A stretch of DNA of 8,371 bases from positions 1-8,371 of the forward strand of contig JBMYNJ010000065.1 of the NCBI GenBank assembly GCA_049598145.1, written 5' to 3'. Within the stretch, counting starts at the first letter, position 1; each line of letters starts with the position of its first letter. This DNA is from WTJH01 sp049598145 (GTDB lineage Bacteria; Bacteroidota; Bacteroidia; Flavobacteriales; Flavobacteriaceae). The translations under genes and the position numbers were made by a program. Shown here one piece after another: positions 1 to 5,592 of this stretch. Under the pieces are notes generated by a model. It did not search any database, was not told the origin of the DNA, and worked only from the letters and a program-made list of their open reading frames with translations.

Positions 1-200
1 GCGATATGCTTTATATTTTGTGTGGCACGATGATTACGCATGGAATGCAACACAAAATTGATGCTGTTTTTGAAGCTATTCAAGAAAGCAACATGAGTAA
101 ACTGGGAGCTGATGGCAAGCCGATTTATCGAGAAGATGGGAAGGTGCTTAAAGGACCTAATTATTTTAAACCCAACATTGCCCGGATTTTAGAAGACTGA
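1..200 (+). CDS. C-terminal end of an unidentified protein (5' end outside the window)
   Basis: The open frame enters from the left edge and ends at a TGA at 198-200, giving about 65 C-terminal residues. An in-frame ATG at position 6 exists, but the frame stays open to the window edge and the segment reads like the end of a larger, soluble, mixed alpha/beta protein, so I treat it as partial. Visible content is a hydrophobic stretch (LYILCGTMITHG), then a charged helix-like segment (IDAVFEAIQES), then a Gly/Asp/Lys-rich part (GADGKPIYREDGKVLKG) and the ending FKPNIARILED. There is no transmembrane helix and no metal-binding or nucleotide-binding motif that I can name. I do not recognise the family and assign no function. 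Its stop codon lies one base from the stop of the convergent ilvE. Confidence 0.6.
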   Translation, partial: DMLYILCGTMITHGMQHKIDAVFEAIQESNMSKLGADGKPIYREDGKVLKGPNYFKPNIARILED

Positions 201-201
201 C

Positions 202-1248
202 TTACTTCACCTCCACACGCCAACCGTAGGGGTCATCACTAAGGTTGTATTGAATTTTGGTCAATTGCTCTTTTAAATGTTGGGCAACTGAATTTTTTTG
301 TTCCTGAAGATTAAATTTTTGCTGTTTGTAGGCAAAACCTTTGATTGGGGAGACTACAACTGCAGTTCCCGTTCCGAAAATTTCTTGTAGGCCACCCTCT
401 TGAGCACTTTGGATAAGTTCATCCACGCGCAGGGCGCGTTCTTCTACTTCAATTCCTGCATCACGAGCCACCTGAATGATACTTTTACGAGTAACTCCAT
501 CTAAAATCCGATCGTTGGTGGGTGCAGTGATCAGTTTATTATTGATCCGGAAGAAAATATTCATCGTTCCCGCTTCTTCTAAATATTCATGAGTATTGGC
601 ATCGGTCCAGATAATTTGCTGATAGCCTTCGGCTTGGGCCAATTGAGTGGGGTAGAACTGGGCACCATAATTTCCAGCCGCTTTTGCAAAGCCCACACCA
701 CCATCGGCAGCTCGGCTAAAGCGATCTGCAATTAATACCGAAACCTCTCCACCGTAGTATTTCTGCACCGGAGCACAAATGATCATAAAGGTGTATTCTT
801 CCGAAGGTGAGGCCTGAACACTTGCTTCTGAACCAATCACAAAAGGTCGAATGTATAGTGAATTTCCGAGGCCCTTAGGGATCCATGCGGCATCCATTTT
901 TAAAAGCTCCATTAAGCCATCGAAAAAATAGTTTTCAGGAAACTCGGGGATGGCCATACGTTTAGAGGAAACATTGATGCGTTTAAAATTTTGATCGGGA
1001 CGAAATAAAAAAATCCGATCAGCCTCATCTTTATAGGCTTTCATCCCTTCAAAAACTGCTTGTCCGTAATGTAAAGCACTGGTTGCCGGAGACATTTCAA
1101 TAGGCCCATAGGGCTTGATCTGTGGCTCTTGCCAGGCACCATCCTTGTAGTGACAGACAAACATATGATCGGTAAAAACAGTTCCAAAGGCTAAGGAATT
1201 AAAATCTATCTGATCAATTTTCGATCGTTGAACGGCTTGAATTTTCAT
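202..1248 (-). CDS. ilvE: Branched-chain amino-acid aminotransferase
   Basis: A cytosolic PLP enzyme (fold type IV) that transfers the amino group between glutamate and the 2-oxo acids of leucine, isoleucine and valine, the last step of their synthesis and the first of their breakdown. It has 348 residues, the usual length for the longer, eukaryote-like BCAT class rather than the E. coli type of about 309. Family motifs are YGQAVFEGMKAY (61-72), LYIRPF (131-136), GGVGFAKAAGNYGA (183-196) with Lys189 as the expected Schiff-base lysine, EYLEEAGTMNIFF (221-233), ILDGVTRKSI (248-257) and GTGTAVVV (292-299). The C-terminus YGWRVEVK is typical of Bacteroidota homologues as I recall them. The ATG at 1246-1248 is well placed before the first conserved block. 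It is transcribed away from mnmD, with 53 bp between the two starts. No T-box, leader peptide or riboswitch is visible upstream. Confidence 0.96.
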   Translation of the reverse strand: MKIQAVQRSKIDQIDFNSLAFGTVFTDHMFVCHYKDGAWQEPQIKPYGPIEMSPATSALHYGQAVFEGMKAYKDEADRIFLFRPDQNFKRINVSSKRMAIPEFPENYFFDGLMELLKMDAAWIPKGLGNSLYIRPFVIGSEASVQASPSEEYTFMIICAPVQKYYGGEVSVLIADRFSRAADGGVGFAKAAGNYGAQFYPTQLAQAEGYQQIIWTDANTHEYLEEAGTMNIFFRINNKLITAPTNDRILDGVTRKSIIQVARDAGIEVEERALRVDELIQSAQEGGLQEIFGTGTAVVVSPIKGFAYKQQKFNLQEQKNSVAQHLKEQLTKIQYNLSDDPYGWRVEVK

Positions 1249-1274
1249 GAGGCACCTAGCATTTAATTATATTG

Positions 1275-1308
1275 TAAAAATAAATATTCACAACCATATA
1301 GATGCAAA
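1275..1308 (-). promoter_or_regulatory. Possible ilvE promoter (weak match)
   Basis: Reading the minus strand, TTTG (complement of 1305-1308) is followed after 22 bp by TATTTTTA (complement of 1275-1282), one mismatch from the Bacteroidota -7 element TAnnTTTG. Transcription would start near 1268, giving a leader of about 20 nt before the ilvE ATG. The -33 box would lie inside the first codons of the divergent mnmD. The match is imperfect and the region is AT-rich, so chance is possible. No clear element of this type is seen on the plus strand for mnmD. Confidence 0.25.
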
Positions 1309-1988
1309 CAAAAAGTAAAGAAATCATTGTCACGGCTGACGGCAGCCCATCTTTGTTTGTCCCGAGCTTAAAGGAAACTTACCACTCCCGCCACGGAGCT
1401 CAAACCGAATCGAACTACGTCTTTATAGAAAAAGGATTAAAACATTGGTTAGCTCTACATTCTTCAGTAGGTGAAATTCGGATATTGGAAGTGGGTTTAG
1501 GTACGGGCTTAAATGCATTTTTAACCCATAACGCAGCTCAAAAAAATCAATTAAACATATATTATCACAGCTTAGAGAAATATCCTCTGTCCCTTGAGTT
1601 GATAAGTCAAATGGATTTTGGAACTTATTTAGGAAAGGAATACAATCGAGAAATTTTTAGACCCCTACACGAATCGCCTTGGGAAGTTCCCATTCGCTTA
1701 AGTCCTTACTTCCAAATCCTTAAAAGTGAAATGGGGTTTGAAGAATTCCATACGGATGAAAAATTTGATCTGCTCTATTACGATGCATTTGGGGCACATG
1801 CACAACCCGAAATGTGGATGGACGAGCGTATGGCTCAAGCAGCATCCTTGTTAAAATCTGGAGGGGTTTGGGTGAGTTATTGCGCCAAGGGGAGTGTTCG
1901 AAGAGCACTTGAGGCTTCCGGATTCCTGGTAGAACGGCTCGAGGGTCCTCCCGGGAAACGAGAAATGCTTCGGGCAATTCAGCCCTAA
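1302..1988 (+). CDS. mnmD: tRNA (5-methylaminomethyl-2-thiouridine)(34)-methyltransferase MnmD
   Basis: A SAM-dependent methyltransferase (Methyltransf_30/DUF752 family) expected to add the last methyl group in mnm5s2U at the wobble position of tRNAs for Lys, Glu and Gln. In E. coli this domain is the N-terminal half of bifunctional MnmC; here it stands alone at 228 residues with no FAD-dependent oxidase half, as in many Bacteroidota and Firmicutes. Signature blocks are YHSRHGAQTESNYVFIEKGL (27-46), the SAM-binding motif LEVGLGTGLNAF (62-73), the acidic motif FDLLYYDAFGAHAQPEMW (155-172), GGVWVSYCAKGSVRRAL (187-203) and the C-terminal GPPGKREM (215-222). The ATG at 1302 sits just ahead of the first conserved block, after an AT-rich leader with no clear Shine-Dalgarno sequence. 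The next gene follows after 24 bp and is probably cotranscribed. Confidence 0.93.
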   Translation: MQTKSKEIIVTADGSPSLFVPSLKETYHSRHGAQTESNYVFIEKGLKHWLALHSSVGEIRILEVGLGTGLNAFLTHNAAQKNQLNIYYHSLEKYPLSLELISQMDFGTYLGKEYNREIFRPLHESPWEVPIRLSPYFQILKSEMGFEEFHTDEKFDLLYYDAFGAHAQPEMWMDERMAQAASLLKSGGVWVSYCAKGSVRRALEASGFLVERLEGPPGKREMLRAIQP

Positions 1989-1996
1989 ATCCCTAC

Positions 1997-2020
1997 ATTC
2001 GCATAAAAAAAAATGCGAAT
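1997..2020 (+). repeat. Perfect 8-bp inverted repeat overlapping a start codon
   Basis: ATTCGCAT (1997-2004) and ATGCGAAT (2013-2020) are exact reverse complements separated by eight A residues. The right arm contains the ATG (2013-2015) of the epimerase-like gene, and the A8 loop occupies the place where Bacteroidota genes favour A-rich initiation sequence. In RNA this could fold into a stem hiding the start codon, or it may be chance, since an 8-bp arm pair is not rare in 8 kb. Confidence 0.4.
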
Positions 2021-2927
2021 TCTCATCACTGGGGCCACTGGATTGGTGGGGCAGGCTCTCACCCGTTTACTTCTTCAAAAAAAATATGAAGTTTATTTTT
2101 TAACCACAAACCCGAAAAGTTTAAATGCTTTGCCCGGAGCCACCGGATTTTTGTGGGATCCTTCCGCTCAAACCATAGATTCTAAATGTTTCGAAGAGGT
2201 TCAAGCAATCATCCACCTTGCCGGAACCTCTATATCCATCCCGTGGACTACCAAAAACAGAGCTTCCATATTGGATAGTCGGGTGCAAACCATTCATTTA
2301 TTGCACCAGGCTTATCAAGAATTTCCCAGGGGAGTTTGTCAAAAATTTATTTCTGCTTCGGCGATTGGAATCTATCCCAGTCATCCCAAACGGTTGTGGA
2401 AAGAAGAGGATCAAGAGCCCCCGCAAAATTTTTTACAGCAAGTTGTGAGTCAATGGGAGGCTGCTGTGCTTGATATATCTGAAACGATTCCAACGACCAT
2501 ACGTATGCGGATCGGACTTGTGTTGGCTAACGAAGGCGGGGTTTTCCCGACCTTAAAAATCCCTACCCAATGGGGATTAGGTGCTGCTTTTGGAAATGGA
2601 GAACAATACCAATCTTGGATCCATATCAAGGATCTCGCCAATGCTTTCGTGCATGCGGTTGACCACTTGACCTCTGGGGTTTTCAATGCTGTAGCACCGC
2701 AACCGGTGACTCAAAACACTTTAATTAAAGTTTTAGGAAAAACCTTAAATAGGCCCGTTTTTTTACCCAATATTCCTGCGATAATGATGCGATTCGTTTT
2801 AGGAGAGAGAAGCCAACTGGTTTTAAACAGCCAGCGCGTGAGTTCGCAAAAATTGGAAGCCAGTGGTTTTAGTTTTGAATTCGATTCTTTGGAAAGCGCT
2901 TTGGCAGCTTTGATTAAAAATAAATGA
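2013..2927 (+). CDS. TIGR01777/YfcH-family NAD(P)-binding epimerase-like protein
   Basis: A member of the extended short-chain dehydrogenase/reductase superfamily, in the TIGR01777 group that includes E. coli YfcH and distant relatives of the plant cell-division factor GIANT CHLOROPLAST 1. The substrate is unknown for the group. It has 304 residues, the normal family length. Visible features are an N-terminal Rossmann start MRILITGATGLVGQAL with GATGLVG (7-13), IIHLAGTSI (66-74), the serine-containing active-site region KFISASAIGIYP (111-122; the usual catalytic YxxxK Tyr and Lys are not in their classical arrangement), RIGLVLANEGG (166-176), the family block FGNGEQYQSWIHIKDL (193-208) and a C-terminal DUF1731-like part ending in LEASGFSFEF...LESALAAL. 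The ATG at 2013 begins directly at the Rossmann strand and is preceded by eight A residues. No promoter fits in the 24-bp gap after mnmD, so cotranscription is likely. Family assignment is firm, the reaction is not. Confidence 0.88.
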   Translation: MRILITGATGLVGQALTRLLLQKKYEVYFLTTNPKSLNALPGATGFLWDPSAQTIDSKCFEEVQAIIHLAGTSISIPWTTKNRASILDSRVQTIHLLHQAYQEFPRGVCQKFISASAIGIYPSHPKRLWKEEDQEPPQNFLQQVVSQWEAAVLDISETIPTTIRMRIGLVLANEGGVFPTLKIPTQWGLGAAFGNGEQYQSWIHIKDLANAFVHAVDHLTSGVFNAVAPQPVTQNTLIKVLGKTLNRPVFLPNIPAIMMRFVLGERSQLVLNSQRVSSQKLEASGFSFEFDSLESALAALIKNK

Positions 2928-2928
2928 C

Positions 2929-2941
2929 AATTTGACAAATT
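2929..2941. repeat. Palindrome over the -33 region of the grpE promoter
   Basis: AATTTG (2929-2934), a central A, and CAAATT (2936-2941) form a perfect 6+1+6 inverted repeat. It covers the -33 box of the grpE promoter, a position where a dimeric repressor would block RNA polymerase. It does not resemble the CIRCE operator. The sequence is AT-rich and short, so a chance origin is possible. Confidence 0.4.
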
Positions 2942-2963
2942 TCTCCATTTGGCAGTACATTTG
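2931..2963 (+). promoter_or_regulatory. Promoter of grpE-dnaJ (Bacteroidota type)
   Basis: TTTG (2931-2934, extending to a perfect TTGACA at 2932-2937) is followed after 21 bp by TACATTTG (2956-2963), an exact match to the Bacteroidota -7 element TAnnTTTG. Transcription should begin near 2970, leaving a short A/T-rich leader of about 20 nt before the grpE ATG at 2990. It is well placed and is the best promoter match in the window. Confidence 0.7.
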
Positions 2964-2989
2964 GTAAATTTTAAAATAAATATCTATCG

Positions 2990-3505
2990 ATGGCTGAAAA
3001 GCAGAAAACTTCCGATAAAAAGAACAAAAAAGCCCCCGCCAAAGATCAAAAATTGAAAGAGCAATTGGCAGTTGTTGAAGAGAATTTGGCTCAAGAGAAA
3101 GAGCGTTATCTTCGTCTTTTTGCTGAATTTGAGAATTTTAAAAAGCGAAACGCCAAGGAGCGTATAGAGCTCTTCAAGACGGCTAATCAAGAAAGTATTC
3201 AGGCTATGATTCCAATATTAGACGACTTCGAAAGGGCTTTGTCGCAGGCCGCCAAAGAAAACGCTCCTGAAGTAGAAGGTTTTGAATTGATTGCTCAAAA
3301 ATTCAAGGAAATACTGCAGCAACAAGGGCTTAAAAATTGCAGCCCTAAGGCCGGAGATGTTTTTGATGCAGAACTCCATGAAGCCATCACTCAAATTCCG
3401 GCTCAGGAACCCGAGCTGAAAGGAACGATAGTAGATATCGTAGAACAAGGATATCAACTTGGAGAACGCATCATACGTTACCCCAAAGTTGTGGTAGCTC
3501 AATAA
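2990..3505 (+). CDS. grpE: Nucleotide exchange factor GrpE (Hsp70 co-chaperone)
   Basis: A cytosolic homodimer that releases ADP from DnaK and so resets the Hsp70 folding cycle. The 171 residues fit the family. The first 20 residues are Lys-rich and probably disordered. Residues 20-65 form the long dimerising coiled coil (with RYLRLFAEFENFKKRNAKE at 39-57), followed by the four-helix bundle with MIPILDDFERAL (73-84), and the C-terminal beta domain that contacts DnaK carries the GrpE signature from FDAELHEAI (125-133) through GYQLGERIIRYPKVVV (154-169). It has its own promoter at 2931-2963 and dnaJ begins 3 bp after its stop codon. In many bacteria dnaK lies next to these genes; here it does not, so DnaK must be encoded elsewhere. 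The promoter position and palindrome are compatible with heat-stress control, but that is inference. Confidence 0.97.
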   Translation: MAEKQKTSDKKNKKAPAKDQKLKEQLAVVEENLAQEKERYLRLFAEFENFKKRNAKERIELFKTANQESIQAMIPILDDFERALSQAAKENAPEVEGFELIAQKFKEILQQQGLKNCSPKAGDVFDAELHEAITQIPAQEPELKGTIVDIVEQGYQLGERIIRYPKVVVAQ

Positions 3506-3508
3506 ATT

Positions 3509-4615
3509 ATGAAAGAGGATTTTTACGACATATTAGGGATAAACAAAGGGGCGTCTGCTGCTGAAATAAAAAAGGCTTATCGCAAAAAAGCAATTCAGTA
3601 TCACCCGGATAAAAACCCCGGAGACGCTAATGCTGAAAAAGAATTTAAAAAAGCTGCCGAAGCTTATGAAATTCTAAGCGATCCCCAAAAGAAATCCCAA
3701 TACGACCAATACGGACATTCTGCTTTCGAAGGTGGAGGCTTTGGCGGTGGTGGAATGAATATGGACGACATTTTCAGCCAGTTTGGAGATATTTTCGGAA
3801 GCGCTTTCGGCGGTGGCTTTGGAGGTGGTTTTGGACGACGTTCGGGCCGCACTAAGGGAACAAATTTGCGGATCCGAGTTAAACTCAGCCTTGAAGAAAT
3901 TGCTACGGGGGTTGAAAAACAAATTAAGGTTAAGCGTAAAAAGCAGGCCCCGGGAGTTCGATACACCAATTGTAGTACCTGTCAAGGAACCGGGCAAGTG
4001 ATGCAAGTGACCAACACGATTTTAGGACGTATGCAAACGGCCACGACCTGTCCCAGCTGTGGTGGTGCAGGAAAAACGGTGTCCAATCGACCCCAAGGGA
4101 GCGACGCTCAAGGGATGATTATGGAAGAAGAAACGGTTTCCATTAATATACCTGCTGGAGTGGAAGAAGGCATGCAACTCAAAGTTGCCGGTAAAGGAAA
4201 CGGTGCCGCTGGCGAGGGGATTTCAGGCGATTTACTCGTATTAATCGAAGAAACTAAACACGAGAGGTTTATTCGTGAGGGCCAACACCTTCATTTAGAC
4301 TTGTATATCAGTATTGCAGAAGCTGCCTTAGGAACCTCAAAAGACATCGATCTTTTGGAAGGTAAGGTTCGCATCAAACTAGAATCGGGAATCCAGTCCG
4401 GAAAAACTTTACGATTACGCGGGAAAGGATTGGCCAGTATCAATGCCTATGGGAAAGGAGATTTGCTGGTTCATATCAATGTTTGGACCCCAAAAGAACT
4501 CAACCGTGAGCAAAAGCAATTCTTCCAACGTATGCTGGAAGACGACAATTTCAAACCCAATCCGGAGCATTCCGAAAAATCATTTTTTGAAAAGGTTAAG
4601 GATATGTTTGCATAA
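3509..4615 (+). CDS. dnaJ: Chaperone protein DnaJ (Hsp40) with a reduced zinc finger
   Basis: A J-domain co-chaperone that delivers unfolded clients to DnaK and stimulates its ATPase. Domains in the 368 residues are the J domain 3-68 with the HPD motif at 32-34, a Gly/Phe-rich linker about 75-113 that includes the DIFSQFGDIFG segment, a zinc-finger region about 150-190, two C-terminal client-binding beta domains about 115-330, and a dimerisation tail. Canonical type I DnaJ has four CxxCxGxG motifs. Here only two are present, CSTCQGTG (155-162) and CPSCGGAG (181-188). By the spacing and the segment TNTILGRMQT between them, they correspond to motifs 2 and 3, which form zinc centre II. Motifs 1 and 4, zinc centre I, are missing without loss of the surrounding sequence. 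I recall the same form in other Flavobacteriia, so this is probably a lineage trait and not decay. It is cotranscribed with grpE. Confidence 0.97.
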   Translation: MKEDFYDILGINKGASAAEIKKAYRKKAIQYHPDKNPGDANAEKEFKKAAEAYEILSDPQKKSQYDQYGHSAFEGGGFGGGGMNMDDIFSQFGDIFGSAFGGGFGGGFGRRSGRTKGTNLRIRVKLSLEEIATGVEKQIKVKRKKQAPGVRYTNCSTCQGTGQVMQVTNTILGRMQTATTCPSCGGAGKTVSNRPQGSDAQGMIMEEETVSINIPAGVEEGMQLKVAGKGNGAAGEGISGDLLVLIEETKHERFIREGQHLHLDLYISIAEAALGTSKDIDLLEGKVRIKLESGIQSGKTLRLRGKGLASINAYGKGDLLVHINVWTPKELNREQKQFFQRMLEDDNFKPNPEHSEKSFFEKVKDMFA

Positions 4616-4652
4616 AATCATAAATATTTAAGGTTTAATTTGCAAAATGTTC

Positions 4653-4660
4653 TATATTTG
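4653..4660 (+). promoter_or_regulatory. Promoter -7 element ahead of the mscS leader
   Basis: TATATTTG is an exact match to the Bacteroidota -7 element TAnnTTTG. The nearest TTTG (4639-4642) is only 10 bp away, too close for a -33 box, and no TTG sits at the usual distance of about 19-22 bp, so the promoter would be weak or factor-dependent. If used, the transcript would start near 4667 and run straight through the hairpin and terminator that precede mscS. Confidence 0.4.
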
Positions 4661-4666
4661 ACCTAT

Positions 4667-4681
4667 CACTATCCAATAGTG
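4667..4681. repeat. Small inverted repeat in the mscS leader
   Basis: CACTAT (4667-4672) and ATAGTG (4676-4681) are perfect reverse complements around CCA. The repeat falls at the expected start point of a transcript from the TATATTTG element, so it could be a 5' stem-loop of a leader RNA or an operator overlapping the start site. It is only 6 bp per arm, so chance is possible. Confidence 0.35.
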
Positions 4682-4708
4682 TTATTTTCTTTTTCATAGC
4701 AATTTTTT

Positions 4709-4741
4709 CCCATCCCTTCACAGGGGTGGGTTTTGTTTTTG
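4709..4741 (+). terminator. Intrinsic terminator between dnaJ and mscS
   Basis: CCCATCCC (4709-4716), loop TTCACA, and GGGGTGGG (4723-4730) form an 8-bp stem with one T-G wobble, followed by TTTTGTTTTT. This is a strong rho-independent terminator on the plus strand; the other strand lacks a following T run. It lies 93 bp after the dnaJ stop codon and only 17 bp before the mscS ATG. It can end the grpE-dnaJ transcript, but a transcript from the TATATTTG element at 4653 would also have to pass it to reach mscS. Confidence 0.8.
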
Positions 4742-4758
4742 TAGCTTTATCAAAGTAC

Positions 4759-5592
4759 ATGGCACGCCTTTGGGAACTTTTTAATTATCAAATCAATTTT
4801 GGATCGTCCGTTCAGTTGACTCCAAAAGGGATTTTGGCGATCATTTTAGCTTTCTTTTTGACGCGTATTCTCTTGAAATTGTTGCGTCGAATTCTGGTAA
4901 AAACGCTACCTGAAGATGCTAAAATTCGTTTCAAGAGCCTTTTTGTTTTCATCAACTCCTTTGTTTATCTGGTGTTGATCTTAGTCACCTTGGACAATAT
5001 AGGGATTGAGATTACTACTATTTTTGCTGCATCAGCAGCCCTACTGGTAGGAGTAGGGTTAGCATTGCAGAGTTTTATACAGGACATTATTTCCGGGGTG
5101 TTTATGATTGGAGATCAGGCTATACATGTGGGAGATATCATTGAGGTGGAAGGACAGGTGGGCAAAGTTAAGCAAATCACCCTAAGAACTACCCGAGCAG
5201 TGACTCGTGACAACAAAGTGCTGATTATTCCCAACCACAAGTTTTTAACTTCGGTCTTGTATAATTGGACCGAAAATGGTGATCTCACACAAGAAATCAT
5301 TTCTATTGGAGTAGCTTACAATTCCCCGGTGGATCGTGTAAAAAATATTTTAGCTCAAGTCTGTCAAGATCATCCCAAAGTTTTAAAGTTTCCTGAACCT
5401 CGTGTGTTACTCGAAAATTTCGGAGATAATGCATTGGAGTTTAAGGTATTTTTTTCTATCCGAGAGAGTTTCCAGGCCAATGCCATTAAAAGTGACATTC
5501 GCTATGCGATTGTAGAAGCTTTTGGACGAGAAAAAATTGAAATTCCATTTCCCCAACGAGTGGTTACCTTTGTAAATAAACCCAAAGCCTAA
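4759..5592 (+). CDS. MscS-family small-conductance mechanosensitive ion channel
   Basis: An inner-membrane channel that opens under membrane tension and releases solutes during osmotic downshock; the family works as a heptamer. The 277 residues match the compact MscS type. Likely membrane segments are 24-46, 60-79 and the pore helix 85-118, with the Ala/Gly-rich packing surface ASAALLVGVGLALQSFIQDI (91-110), then GVFMIGDQAIHVGDIIEVEG (113-132), which leads into the beta domain. RDNKVLIIPNHKF (150-162) and VLYNW (166-170) are typical of the cytoplasmic part, which continues as an alpha/beta vestibule ending IPFPQRVVTF (262-271). The frame is open upstream to a GTG at 4726, but that codon lies in the terminator stem and would add an untypical 11 residues, so the ATG at 4759 is preferred. 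The next gene starts directly after its stop codon. Confidence 0.93.
   Translation: MARLWELFNYQINFGSSVQLTPKGILAIILAFFLTRILLKLLRRILVKTLPEDAKIRFKSLFVFINSFVYLVLILVTLDNIGIEITTIFAASAALLVGVGLALQSFIQDIISGVFMIGDQAIHVGDIIEVEGQVGKVKQITLRTTRAVTRDNKVLIIPNHKFLTSVLYNWTENGDLTQEIISIGVAYNSPVDRVKNILAQVCQDHPKVLKFPEPRVLLENFGDNALEFKVFFSIRESFQANAIKSDIRYAIVEAFGREKIEIPFPQRVVTFVNKPKA

Noticed and set aside
1249..1301. Search for a T-box, leader peptide or riboswitch controlling ilvE
   Set aside because: The 53-bp gap to mnmD is too short and has no stem, codon run or conserved motif; only a weak promoter-like match is seen.
2928..2989. CIRCE (HrcA) operator upstream of grpE
   Set aside because: The TTAGCACTC-N9-GAGTGCTAA pattern is absent; the palindrome found there is a different, shorter sequence.
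3664..4006. Long open frames on the minus strand and in another plus frame across the DnaJ Gly/Phe-rich region
   Set aside because: They are Pro-, Ala- and Ser-rich shadows of the repetitive GGC/GGT codons of the DnaJ linker; no family features and full overlap with a certain gene.
4726..4758. Extended N-terminus for the MscS channel starting at a GTG
   Set aside because: The GTG is within the right arm of the terminator stem and the added residues (MGFVFVALSKY) simply translate its T tract; the ATG at 4759 is a better start.
4759..4776. TGGCAC followed by TTTGG at 4762-4774, resembling a sigma-54 promoter
   Set aside because: The spacing is one base short, the -12 GC is missing, and it lies inside the first codons of mscS.
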